Shown piece by piece: positions 27,213-36,300 of a DNA stretch of 64,000 nt. The position numbers were made by a program, and so were the translations under genes. Location: NCBI GenBank assembly GCA_046049545.1, contig JBJORF010000006.1, forward strand, positions 16,268 to 80,267. Direction: 5' to 3'. Under the pieces are notes generated by a model. It ran no database searches, was not told the origin of the DNA, and saw nothing but the letters and a program-made list of their open reading frames with translations. How positions within the stretch are numbered: position 1 is the stretch's first letter; the number at the start of each line of letters is the position of its first letter. The DNA is from Romeriopsis sp046049545. GTDB taxonomy: Bacteria > Cyanobacteriota > Cyanobacteriia > Leptolyngbyales > Leptolyngbyaceae.

Positions 27213-27284
27213 TACCTCTAAATTAACCGCGCCTCCATCAAACCGCAAGCTATTCAAAATTCCATTACGTCTGACTCACAATCA

Positions 27285-27743
27285 ATGACCCCAACCACCG
27301 AAACTCGACGCATTTTCATCTGTGGTTCCGCCCTACGCGGCCAACCCGACCACCAAAACCTCGGCCAAGCCCGGTTTGTCCGTGCCGTTAAGACTCAGTC
27401 GCGCTACCGCCTCCATGCCGCTGAAAACGGTTGGCATCCGGCAATCTATGAGACCGCCACCAATGGCATTAGTATTCCCGGTGAGGAATACGAACTGTCG
27501 ATCGCTGATTTTAATTATCTTGCTGAAAATGAACCGCCGCATATGTATCCCAGCGATGTCGTTACTGAAGACGGCACGATTCTCACGGCATTTCTGTATC
27601 CCCAAGAACTAATTGTCCAACACGATTGGCCCGATATTTCCAATTACGGCGGCTGGGCGACATACAAAGCCGCTCAGTCAAAGCCGCTCAGTCAGCCTAA
27701 CCCAAACGCCCGCCATGGAAACCCTAACGCAAATCCAAATTAA
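27285..27743 (+). CDS. Gamma-glutamylcyclotransferase-like protein of purine cluster
   Basis: A 152-residue GGCT/AIG2-fold protein starting RRIFICGSALRGQPDH. It resembles cyclotransferase-like domains found with allantoin or allophanate metabolism. Its place before allC and uraH suggests a role in ureide breakdown, but the reaction is unknown. The last 21 residues are abnormal: a 14-bp tandem duplication at 27666-27693 shifts the frame. Removing one copy would end the protein as KAAQSA and TAA. The new tail (rich in Asn and Pro) overlaps the first 29 nt of allC. Confidence 0.78.
   Translation: MTPTTETRRIFICGSALRGQPDHQNLGQARFVRAVKTQSRYRLHAAENGWHPAIYETATNGISIPGEEYELSIADFNYLAENEPPHMYPSDVVTEDGTILTAFLYPQELIVQHDWPDISNYGGWATYKAAQSKPLSQPNPNARHGNPNANPN
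27666..27693 (+). repeat. 14-bp tandem duplication causing C-terminal frameshift
   Basis: AAAGCCGCTCAGTC is repeated exactly at 27666-27679 and 27680-27693 within the cyclotransferase gene. Fourteen is not a multiple of three, so the second copy moves the reading frame past the ancestral TAA (27698-27700). Confidence 0.92.
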
Positions 27744-28950
27744 TGCCGATCGCCTCATGCAAGACCTCGATCGCCTTGCCACGATCGGGCAGCTAGACAA
27801 CGGCGGGATTGGCCGACTGGCCTTCAGTTCCGAGGATATCGCCGCGCGACAATGGGTAGCGCAGCAACTCCAAGCAGCGGGCATGACCGTACAAATTGAT
27901 GCCGCCGGGAATCTGATCGGACGCTATGCCGGAACCAGCGATTTACCTGTTTTAGCCACCGGATCGCATATCGATACAGTGCCGATCGGCGGTAAATTTG
28001 ATGGCTGTTTGGGCGTGCTGGCCGGGATTGAAGTCGTGCGCACCTTGCGGGAAAACCAAATTCAACTGCGCCATCCGATCGAGGTGATTATTTTCAGCGA
28101 TGAAGAGCGATCGATGATCGGTTCAAAAGCAATGGCGGGGCAGTTGGAGTCTTCTCCCGACCACTATGCCCGTCTCGATGGCACCCCGATTCAACAGAGT
28201 TTAGCCGCCGTGGGCGGGAATTGGGCGACAATCGCGACAGCCCAACGCGATCAGGCAATTGCGGCATTTATTGAACTGCATGTGGAACAAGGCGGCGTGC
28301 TGGAAAAAGCCGGAGCCGCAATTGGGGTCGTCACCGGGGTCGTTGGTCAGCGGCGGTTTGCGGTGCAGATTCAAGGCCAGCCAAATCATGCAGGCACAAC
28401 TCCAATGACCGATCGGCAGGATGCCCTCGTCGCCGCTGCCCAATTGGTATTGGCCGTGAATCAACTTGCACTGCAAACCCCCGGCGAACAAGTCGCAACC
28501 GTTGGCCATCTCACCGTTTCCCCCAATGCTACAAATACGATTCCGGGCCATGTTGAACTGCACATTGATTTGCGCGATTTATCGGGTGAGCATTTACAGC
28601 GGTTAATCCAACAAATCGAGATCCACATCAATCACATCGCCGTACTGACCAATACGACAATCACTTGGCGATCGCTGCTCGATATCGAACCTACCCGCGC
28701 CGATCCACGCATCATTCACACCCTCACACAGCTTTGTGTAACCCAGGATTTGGCCTATCTTGAACTGCCCAGTCGCGCGGGCCATGATGCCCAGGCGATG
28801 GGGCGCGTGGTCCCAATGGGAATGATTTTTGTGCCGAGCCGATCGGGCATTAGCCATTCCGAACAGGAGTTTACCAGTGCTGAAGAATGTGCTCAGGGTA
28901 CCAGTTTGTTATTACAGAGTTTGATAAAATTAGACGCGCTACTTGACTAA
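27715..28950 (+). CDS. allC: Allantoate amidohydrolase (M20 family)
   Basis: A 411-residue M20/M28-type dinuclear metal hydrolase of the allantoate amidohydrolase / N-carbamoyl-amino-acid hydrolase group. Metal-site motifs are GSHIDTVPIGGKFDG, FSDEERS, FIELHVEQGG and SRAGHDAQAMGR. In this cluster it should convert allantoate to ureidoglycine, CO2 and ammonia. The start at 27715 begins METLTQIQINADRLM; earlier in-frame codons would intrude into the cyclotransferase gene. uraH follows after 9 nt. Confidence 0.88.
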   Translation: METLTQIQINADRLMQDLDRLATIGQLDNGGIGRLAFSSEDIAARQWVAQQLQAAGMTVQIDAAGNLIGRYAGTSDLPVLATGSHIDTVPIGGKFDGCLGVLAGIEVVRTLRENQIQLRHPIEVIIFSDEERSMIGSKAMAGQLESSPDHYARLDGTPIQQSLAAVGGNWATIATAQRDQAIAAFIELHVEQGGVLEKAGAAIGVVTGVVGQRRFAVQIQGQPNHAGTTPMTDRQDALVAAAQLVLAVNQLALQTPGEQVATVGHLTVSPNATNTIPGHVELHIDLRDLSGEHLQRLIQQIEIHINHIAVLTNTTITWRSLLDIEPTRADPRIIHTLTQLCVTQDLAYLELPSRAGHDAQAMGRVVPMGMIFVPSRSGISHSEQEFTSAEECAQGTSLLLQSLIKLDALLD

Positions 28951-28959
28951 ATTCACGCC

Positions 28960-29313
28960 ATGGGAAAACTCACGACACATATTCTCGATACGGCCCAAGG
29001 CTGTCCTGGAGTGGGCATTAGTATTGAACTTTGGCAATTCAGCGAAAATTCCCGACAGCATCTTATTTCAACCACAACCAATGCCGATGGACGGACTGAT
29101 CAGCCGTTACTCAGTGGTGATCAATTCCAAGTGGGCAGCTATGAATTAATCTTTCATATCGGGTCATATTTCCAACAACAAGGCATGAATTTAAGCGAAC
29201 CGCCATTTCTCGATCGGGTACCCATTCGCTTTAATATCGCCGATCGGGAGCAGCATTATCATGTGCCGTTGTTGGCTTCGCCTTGGTCTTACAGCACCTA
29301 TCGCGGTAATTAG
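28960..29313 (+). CDS. uraH: 5-hydroxyisourate hydrolase
   Basis: A 117-residue transthyretin-like enzyme. LTTHILDTAQGCPG at the start, the His-containing HYHVPLLASPWSYSTYRG at the end and the terminal YRG-x tetrapeptide are diagnostic. It hydrolyses 5-hydroxyisourate to OHCU, the step between HpxO and UraD. It is the last gene of a three-gene operon and faces puuE with a 3-nt gap. Confidence 0.95.
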   Translation: MGKLTTHILDTAQGCPGVGISIELWQFSENSRQHLISTTTNADGRTDQPLLSGDQFQVGSYELIFHIGSYFQQQGMNLSEPPFLDRVPIRFNIADREQHYHVPLLASPWSYSTYRGN

Positions 29314-29316
29314 AGA

Positions 29317-30261
29317 TTAGATGTTCGTTTTAGAGCTTCTGGGCTGCGGCGGATGCACCTGATGCCAATGCCTAGCAATATCCACCCGCCGACAACACCA
29401 CACCCGATCGTGCCCCTGCACATAATCGAGAAACCTGGCCAACGCAGCGGCCCGCCCCGGACGACCCACCAACCGACAATGTAACCCAATGCTCATCATT
29501 TTCGGGGCCGTTTCACCTTCCGCATACAGCACATCAAAGGCATCCCGCAAATAGGCAAAAAATTGATCGCCACTATTAAACCCCTGATTCGTCGCAAAGC
29601 GCATATCGTTATTATCCAATGTGTAGGGAATCACCAAATGGGGCCGATCGTAATCATCAACCCAGTAGGGCAAATCATCCGCATAGCTATCCGAATCGTA
29701 CAGAAAGCCCCCCATTTCCACCACTAACTTGCGCGTATGCGGACTGTTGCGCCCGGTGTACCAGCCCAACGGACGACTGCCCGTCACCCGTTCATGAATC
29801 GCGATCGCCTGTTGAAAATGCTCCCGCTCCTGGGCTTCGGTAAAATCCTTATATTCAATCCAGCGCCAACCGTGGGAGGCAATTTCCCAGTCTGCCGCCT
29901 GCATTGCCGCCACCACTTCTGGATTTCGCTCCAAGGCCATCGCGATACCGTACACCGTCACCGGAATGTGCCGATCGGTGAACAGCCGATGCAGTCGCCA
30001 GAAGCCCGATCGGCTGCCATATTCATAGCAGGACTCCATATTCATATGCCGCAGTCCGACAAACGGTTGTGCCCCCACAATTTCTGACAAAAATGCCTCC
30101 GAAGCCGCATCTCCATGCAAAATGCAGTTTTCGCCGCCTTCTTCGTAGTTAATGACGAACTGCACGGCAATTTTGGCATTGTCTGGCCATTGAGCATGGG
30201 GTGGATGCTGACCATAACCCACCAGATCGCGGGGATAAATCGAATTGTGCATGCTAAACAT
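29317..30261 (-). CDS. puuE: Allantoinase PuuE (polysaccharide-deacetylase fold)
   Basis: A 314-residue NodB-fold hydrolase of the PuuE type, unrelated to the amidohydrolase AllB. It is recognised by YPRDLVGYGQHPPHAQWP at the start, then SCYEYGSRSGFWRLHRLF and a late HCRLVGRPGR. It opens allantoin to allantoate. The start overlaps the end of the Rieske gene by 8 bp, so the two are one translational unit. Confidence 0.92.
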   Translation of the reverse strand: MFSMHNSIYPRDLVGYGQHPPHAQWPDNAKIAVQFVINYEEGGENCILHGDAASEAFLSEIVGAQPFVGLRHMNMESCYEYGSRSGFWRLHRLFTDRHIPVTVYGIAMALERNPEVVAAMQAADWEIASHGWRWIEYKDFTEAQEREHFQQAIAIHERVTGSRPLGWYTGRNSPHTRKLVVEMGGFLYDSDSYADDLPYWVDDYDRPHLVIPYTLDNNDMRFATNQGFNSGDQFFAYLRDAFDVLYAEGETAPKMMSIGLHCRLVGRPGRAAALARFLDYVQGHDRVWCCRRVDIARHWHQVHPPQPRSSKTNI

Positions 30262-31273
30262 TGACCAATCGCTGTTCGACTTCGCCGTGGGCTTTGAGCA
30301 ATGCCGCGAGTTTTCGTCGCATCAAGATTCCCGGCTGATCGGTAAACATATGCTGCTCACCGCTGGGCCGCAGTGGCACATCATAATCAGTCGTTTCGAG
30401 GATCACTTTATCTTCCAGCGTGACCCGTCGATCGAAGGCAATCACATCCGCCGTTGGCGTATCCGCTTCGGTATCGTTACGCAGACAGAATTGGACAATT
30501 TGCGAGGTTCGATCATCGATCGGCGTAGCGGTATTCACAATAATGTGGACTAATCCATTGGGATAATTAATCCGCAATTTGCAAGTAAATGGCATAAACC
30601 ACTCCACATCTAAGGTGCGATGGGTTTGGGCCTGCGACATTTTCAAGTTTTGCTGCTGCTCGGGGGGATTAACTACACCCAGAATCGCCTGGGTGCGAAT
30701 TCCGGTAGGGGTATCAATCACGTTTAATTGATCCGGAATCGGATGGTCAGCGCTACCGAACGTCCCCGTATGCACAAACGTCGGATGGGCCATATCAAAT
30801 TCATTTTCCATCACCCGCAACCCCGGACAGCGCCAGGGTTCATAAAATTCGGGAATTAACCGAAAATCGGTCGCACTCGCTTCGGGAATCAGCGGAATCG
30901 CCTGCAATGGCTCATCCGCCAAACACACCCAAACATAACCGTAGCGCTCGGCGGTTTGGAACGATCGAATAGCATAATTTCCCGGAATTTTCGCACCGCC
31001 TAATTGCGGCACGGCAACACAAACGCCAGCCCCATCAAATTGCCAGCCATGGTACGGGCATTGAATTGTACCGTCGATGACTTTGCCTTTGGAGAGCTGT
31101 GCCGATCGATGGCAGCAGCGGTCTTCCGTGACGACGGGTTGACCTGCGCGATCGCGCCAGAGGACAACTTTTTGGCCGAGTAAGGTGAAGGAATGGGGGG
31201 TTGCACGCAATTGCGTCAGTGGTAGGACAGGATACCAGAAACGCTTAAGAACGGGTTGTTGGGTTACGAGCAT
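30254..31273 (-). CDS. Rieske non-heme iron oxygenase (HpxD-like?)
   Basis: A 339-residue oxygenase alpha subunit. The Rieske cluster ligands are DRCCHRSAQ and CPYHGW; the mononuclear iron motif is EFDMAHPTFVH (D-x2-H-x4-H). Fold relatives include pheophorbide a oxygenases and Klebsiella HpxD, a Rieske protein needed for hypoxanthine use. Because it is coupled to puuE, lies in a urate cluster and is preceded by an NtcA promoter, I infer a purine oxidation, perhaps hypoxanthine to xanthine. No HpxE-like reductase is adjacent, so electrons would come from ferredoxin or an unlinked reductase. The family call is firm; the substrate is inference. Confidence 0.85.
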   Translation of the reverse strand: MLVTQQPVLKRFWYPVLPLTQLRATPHSFTLLGQKVVLWRDRAGQPVVTEDRCCHRSAQLSKGKVIDGTIQCPYHGWQFDGAGVCVAVPQLGGAKIPGNYAIRSFQTAERYGYVWVCLADEPLQAIPLIPEASATDFRLIPEFYEPWRCPGLRVMENEFDMAHPTFVHTGTFGSADHPIPDQLNVIDTPTGIRTQAILGVVNPPEQQQNLKMSQAQTHRTLDVEWFMPFTCKLRINYPNGLVHIIVNTATPIDDRTSQIVQFCLRNDTEADTPTADVIAFDRRVTLEDKVILETTDYDVPLRPSGEQHMFTDQPGILMRRKLAALLKAHGEVEQRLVNV

Positions 31274-31372
31274 GGCACCTCAGCAAAGATTCAATCACTT
31301 AGAGATTGCCCGATCGGCTGTGCAGGGTGGGTTGAGGCAATGATCGGGGGTTTGGTTCTGGGGCTTTGCTAT

Positions 31373-31414
31373 AAGGTAATCGATATAGTGGGTGGTGGGT
31401 GTATCTTCTGCTAC
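31373..31414 (-). promoter_or_regulatory. NtcA-activated promoter
   Basis: On the minus strand GTA-GCAGAAGA-TAC (31401-31414) is an exact GTA-N8-TAC NtcA box. After 22 nt it is followed by TACCTT (31373-31378), matching TAN3T. This is the standard arrangement of NtcA class II promoters. The Rieske gene starts 100 nt downstream. NtcA activates nitrogen-scavenging genes when 2-oxoglutarate is high. Confidence 0.72.
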
Positions 31415-31453
31415 TGCATCGATGAATTTATATTGACTCAACTCACCCAATCC

Positions 31454-32140
31454 TCACCCCTCTCCCTTCACCAACGACAACACCAACGGCAACACCAACG
31501 CCAAACCAAATCCGCCAAACACCAGCACCTCCACCCCCAACAAAACCCGATTCCCCCAGCGTCCCTGCCATCCCTTCAGCCAACTGTCGGGCCGATCGCT
31601 TGATCGCACCGTCCACTGCCACATCGACTGAATTAACGGCCATCCCCCGACTTTCGCACTCATCAGCCCATGCAGTCCCAGCATCAGCCCCAACCCCAGC
31701 CAACTCGCCAAATGTGCCAAATACCAAGGCTGATTCACCGCTCCATTCGGCAACCAAGCCTCCTGCATCATCCGCCCCGTCAGCAATGCACAAGTCCCCG
31801 CCAATAGCATCAGCGTATTCACCCCCCGTTGCCAAGCCACCCAGCCAATCGCCTGTGGCACCTGACCTAATTGTGACAGGGTATCGTGCTGTACCAAGCG
31901 CCGATCGCCCCGCCGCAAACTGTAAACCGCAAACAACGGCCACAGACAAAACAACATCACCCCGATCGTCCCATGAATATCCTGAAGCCCCGTCATCAAT
32001 GGCAGCTTCAAGCCTCCCCAGCGCTGATCATAGGCGTTATAAACCAAGAAGCCAGAGACCAAAGCCCCACATACCAAAAGCGCCACGCCACCATGGAGCA
32101 AGCGCAATAAAGCAGGCTGATAGGGTTTCACTTGCGACAT
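31454..32140 (-). CDS. Cytochrome b561-like membrane protein
   Basis: A 228-residue protein with about four to five membrane helices and paired His residues on helices (LLRLLHGGVALL, GLQDIHGTIGVML, YLAHLASWLGL, LGLHGLMSA), consistent with two b hemes. It resembles cyanobacterial cytochrome b/b6-domain proteins of unknown partner. It precedes the Rieske gene on the same strand but is separated by an NtcA promoter, so it is probably not part of the purine operon, though it could feed electrons to a membrane oxidase. Confidence 0.75.
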   Translation of the reverse strand: MSQVKPYQPALLRLLHGGVALLVCGALVSGFLVYNAYDQRWGGLKLPLMTGLQDIHGTIGVMLFCLWPLFAVYSLRRGDRRLVQHDTLSQLGQVPQAIGWVAWQRGVNTLMLLAGTCALLTGRMMQEAWLPNGAVNQPWYLAHLASWLGLGLMLGLHGLMSAKVGGWPLIQSMWQWTVRSSDRPDSWLKGWQGRWGNRVLLGVEVLVFGGFGLALVLPLVLSLVKGEG

Positions 32141-32695
32141 GGGTTGCAGCGGTAATCAGTAAATCATCGCCTCAATTATCTCACGTCAATCCTCGCCCGA
32201 TCGCCAATCCTCGCCCGATCGTCAATCCTGAGTCGTCAATCTTTGGTAGCCCCAGCGGGAAGTGGGGCATCCTAGGACGATAGTCAAGCTCAGCATGATC
32301 AAGCTCGGCAAATCAGTCTCAGCGAATTCTGCGGGCCTTTACCGCGAATCCCCTGAGGCAGGAATATCCTTCGGATAGAAAATCAGTGCTTGCGCGGTGC
32401 TGTCATCCGAAATTCCGCGCCTATCCTAAAGGCAACCAGACCCTGTCATCGGTCGATCGGCGGATGTACAAAATCTCTGGTTTGGGTTTGGGTAACACTT
32501 CTCGAATCGATGCGTGCAGCAACCGACTAGCAAACAAACTAATCGTTTCTACAGGTTGACGAGCGCCTCATCCGGAAGAACTCAGCGCGACTTCCGTCTG
32601 ACGCGATGGATCGCCCCGCGACCTGACCCGATGGATCGCCCCGCGATCTTGCCCAATGCCGGCCTGCCCAATTCCCGTGTGTCCCAGTCATCACC
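32141..32695. other. Gap with two tandem-repeat blocks
   Basis: No gene is supported. CAATCCTCGCCCGATCG(C/T) is repeated at 32187-32204 and 32205-32222, with a partial third copy. CGATGGATCGCCCCGCGA is repeated at 32604-32621 and 32629-32646 with a 25-bp period, close to the cheW start. The promoter of the chemotaxis operon should lie here. Confidence 0.7.
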
Positions 32696-33238
32696 ATGAT
32701 TAATTCCTCTGTGCCAACGGTGGAAGCGGCTTCGCCGCTTAACCAAGTTCAGCAATACATTGGACTCAGTCTGCCGCCGGATTTACAGGTTTTATTACCG
32801 AATACCTGCGTTACGGAAGTGATTCCCCTGTCTGCTGAACAAATTGTCAGCCTGCCCGAAATGGCACCCTGTGTAATGGGCTTGACGAACTGGCGGGGCG
32901 AGGTGCTCTGGCTTGTGGATGTCAGCATCGTGATGGGCAAAGAACCGCTTTACCGACGGTTCCAGCAGGGCGGTCGGCAAGGGCGATTTGATAGCCTCGT
33001 GGTGCAATACCAGCATCACACTGTGGGGCTTGTGGTTGATCAAGTGACGCAATTGCGCCAGTTGACCCCCCAGGAAATTCGGCCGTTATCTTTGGAACGA
33101 CGGGTGCCGACTATTCCTGGACTACAGGGTGCTTGGGTATCGCCGGAAGGTGAGCGACATTGGATTTTGGATACGGCGGCCACGGTGCAATATATCGCCC
33201 AGGCCCTCGCTGGCAAACCCTCGGAAGAATCGCCCTAG
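32696..33238 (+). CDS. CheW-like chemotaxis adaptor
   Basis: A 180-residue single CheW domain with conserved MGLTNWRGEVLWLVDVS and PGLQGAWVSPEGERHWILD. It couples the MCP encoded next to the CheA-type kinase. It is the first gene of a three-gene cluster (adaptor, receptor, kinase) of the pilus-motility type in cyanobacteria; the usual PatA- and CheY-like regulators upstream are absent. Confidence 0.88.
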   Translation: MINSSVPTVEAASPLNQVQQYIGLSLPPDLQVLLPNTCVTEVIPLSAEQIVSLPEMAPCVMGLTNWRGEVLWLVDVSIVMGKEPLYRRFQQGGRQGRFDSLVVQYQHHTVGLVVDQVTQLRQLTPQEIRPLSLERRVPTIPGLQGAWVSPEGERHWILDTAATVQYIAQALAGKPSEESP

Positions 33239-33344
33239 CGATCGCGCCGAGAAATGCATCCAAAGTCAATCTCTGTTGCCCTGCGGTTGACCCACCTGCA
33301 TTATTTGAGTTCCTGCATCACATTGTCCTGTCTGGCCTTCTACC

Positions 33345-36300
33345 ATGCAATCGAACGGCTCCGCCAACTCCCCCCAATCCAACTCTGCTATCACTCCCAA
33401 CTCCGGCTCCGCCCCGAGTCCGCAGCCGAGTCAACGATCGGTACCGCTGCCGCCGCCAGTGAAGGGATTGTCATTGCACCCAGAGAGCGTCACGGCAGTA
33501 GAAGCGACGGGGGCCCAAGCGGCACGTCCAGCAAAAGCCTTGCGCCTGCGGTTGGCGTTGAAGACGCTGTTGGTGGCGACGGCAGTGGGGGCTTTGCCGT
33601 TAATGGGATTGGGCATGGTCGGCTACGGTTGGATGAATCACCAGATGACTGATGACTTGATGCATCAGCAGCAAGATGCGGTGAATCAATGGTCAAAGGA
33701 GTTTCAGCAAATGCTGCTGGAGCGGGTTCAGGATATTTCCCAGTTGGCCGAAGGGGAGTTGTTCCAGGGTGATCGGTTAAATCCGACGGAAAAGCTACGT
33801 CTCCTCGAACAACAGAAAGCCGCGAGCAGCAGTTTTCAGCATTTAGCTTGGCTCGATCGGCTCGGTCGGCCCACGATGCAGACCCAGGGCGCGAACCTTA
33901 GTAGCCAAGGCTCCCAGGATTATTTTCAACAGGTTTTGAAAACCAAAGAGACGGTGGTCGGGCCGATTAAGTTGGCGGATGGAACGGTGACGCTAGTGAT
34001 CGCCGTGCCGATGACGAGTGCCGGCAGTAAAGATATTACCGGGGTTGTGATTGCCCAGCTCAACGCCGAAGTGCTCCGCCAGAAAGCCCTGCCCGCTGGG
34101 GGGCAAGCCTACCTCACTGATGCAGCGGATCAGGTTTTGCTAGCATCCTCAGTGGGCGCGGTGAATCAACCGATCACCCAAGTTTTACCGGGTTTGCCGA
34201 GTGGTATGACACCCGGTACCCAAGTGTCACCGCGTTTGCAGTGGGGCTTGTCGGCCTTGGGCTTGAAGGACGCGGCCCAGCCGGATCAATTGGTGGCTTG
34301 GTCGTCGCTGCCCATAGCCCAGAACATTGCCCCGTTATCGCTGCGGACGATCGTGGCGACTGACCCGACGGCGGTGATCCAGCAGCAACAGCAGCGGGCC
34401 ACTCAGTTGGGGTTAGCGTTCCTGGCGGGACTGGGGGGGATCGGTTTGGTGGGGTTGATGGTGGCTCGCCGCACAACGCGTTTGGTGAATGATCAAGTCA
34501 ACGCCTTAGAAAGCCAATATCGCACGCTCCAAACCCAGCAGCAGCGCGGCACTGAGCGATCGCAGTGGCTCGGTCAAATGATTGAAACCATGCGGCAGTC
34601 CATGGGCGAAGCGGCCTTGCTTAATACCACCGTAACGGAATTGCGCTATGCGCTGAATGCCGATCGGGTGATGTTCTATCGCTGCAATGATGACTGGAGC
34701 GGCACAATTATTGCGGAATCGGTGGGTTCCAATTACCGTCAGTTCATGGGGCAAACGATCAATGATTTGTTTCGCGAAGGGACGATCGAACGCTACCAGG
34801 ATGAGCAAGTCCAAGTCATCCCCGATGTCAGCCGTCTGGGCTTGACCAAAACCCATCGCGAAATTCTCGCCAAGTTCCAAATTAAAGCAAGTTTGATCGC
34901 GCCGATTTTGCAGCACGGTAAATTAATTGGCTTACTCTGCGCCCACCAATGTGCCACGACCCGCGAGTGGGAAATGGATGATGTCGATGTCTTTGCCAAG
35001 CTCTCCTCGCAGTTGGGCTTTGTCTTAGAACAATCGGCCTTGATTAACCGTCAGGCCAAGAGCGTGGAGAAATCGCGAATTCTGAACGAAATCGTGGACA
35101 GTATGCGCCGATCGTTCAAGGAAGACGACATTCTCAATACAACTGTGAATGAACTGCGGCATACATTAAATGCCGATCGGGTTGTCGTCTATCGCATCGA
35201 TAGCGACCAAAGTGCAATCATCCTCGCCGAATCCGTGGGATTAACCTTTAGTAAAATCTGCGGGCGCGTCCTGCGTAATCCCTTCCCGATCGGCGTGATG
35301 GAACGTTTCCGGGTCGGTCAAGTCTGGTGTATGCCGGATGTCGATGCCGAAGGCTTGCCGCCGGAATTTCGGGCAATTCTCGATGAGTTTCAAGTCCGAG
35401 GGAGCATCGTTTCACCCGTACTGCAAAACGGTGAATTGATTGGCCTACTTGCCGTTCATGCTTGCCAAGAACCCCAGGCTTGGGAAAAAGAAGACATTGG
35501 ATTGGTCGCGCGCTTGGGTTCGCAGTTAGGCCTAGCCCTAAACCAAGCCGCGATCCTGCGCCGCCAAACCCTGAGTGCCGAGCGGCTACGCACCCTGAAC
35601 GAAATTGTCAGTGTAATGCGCCGATCGCTTAAGGAAAGCGAAATTCTCCAAACGGCTGTGCAGGAATTGCGCCTGATTTTGGAAACCGATCGGGTGATCA
35701 TATATCGGCTGGATGCGCCGATGGCGGCGGCAAAAACCGCTGCAATTGGTGCAGGCAAAGTCGTCGCCGAAGCCACGGCGCTATCTTCAGAACGGCTCGC
35801 CGATCGCAATCTGCAAGCACTATTTGCAGCGATGCCCTTGGAGCGATTCAAGAATGGGCATGTGCAATCTGTGGTCGATGTCCACCAGAGCGTCTTGACC
35901 GTGGAGCAGCGCGAAGTCTGCGAAGACCTGCTGATTCGGGCGACGATCGTTGCCCCGATTCTGCAAAACGGCGAATTGACCGGACTGCTCTGTGCCTACG
36001 ACTGCAAAGCCCGCCGCTGGGAAAATCAAGACCTCGACCTGTTTGCCAAACTGGCAATTCAGCTCGGTTATGCCTTAGATCAAGCCTCACTGATTGCCGA
36101 TACCGAACGCGAACGTGAAGCAGCCAAAGCTGCCGCCAGTGAAACCGCTGCCGCCCAGCAGCGCCAGCAGGAACTGTTTCAGCAGCGGGCCCAGGAATTG
36201 CTGCGGCAGGTGGAACCGTTAACGCGTGGCGATTTGACCGTACAGGCGCGGGAATCGAACGATGAAGTAGGCACGATCGCCAAGTCCTATAACGAAGTGA

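Noticed and set aside
27178..27284. NtcA box in the hpxO/cyclotransferase divergent promoter
   Set aside because: The best candidate reads GTA-N8-AGT, which does not match GTA-N8-TAC.
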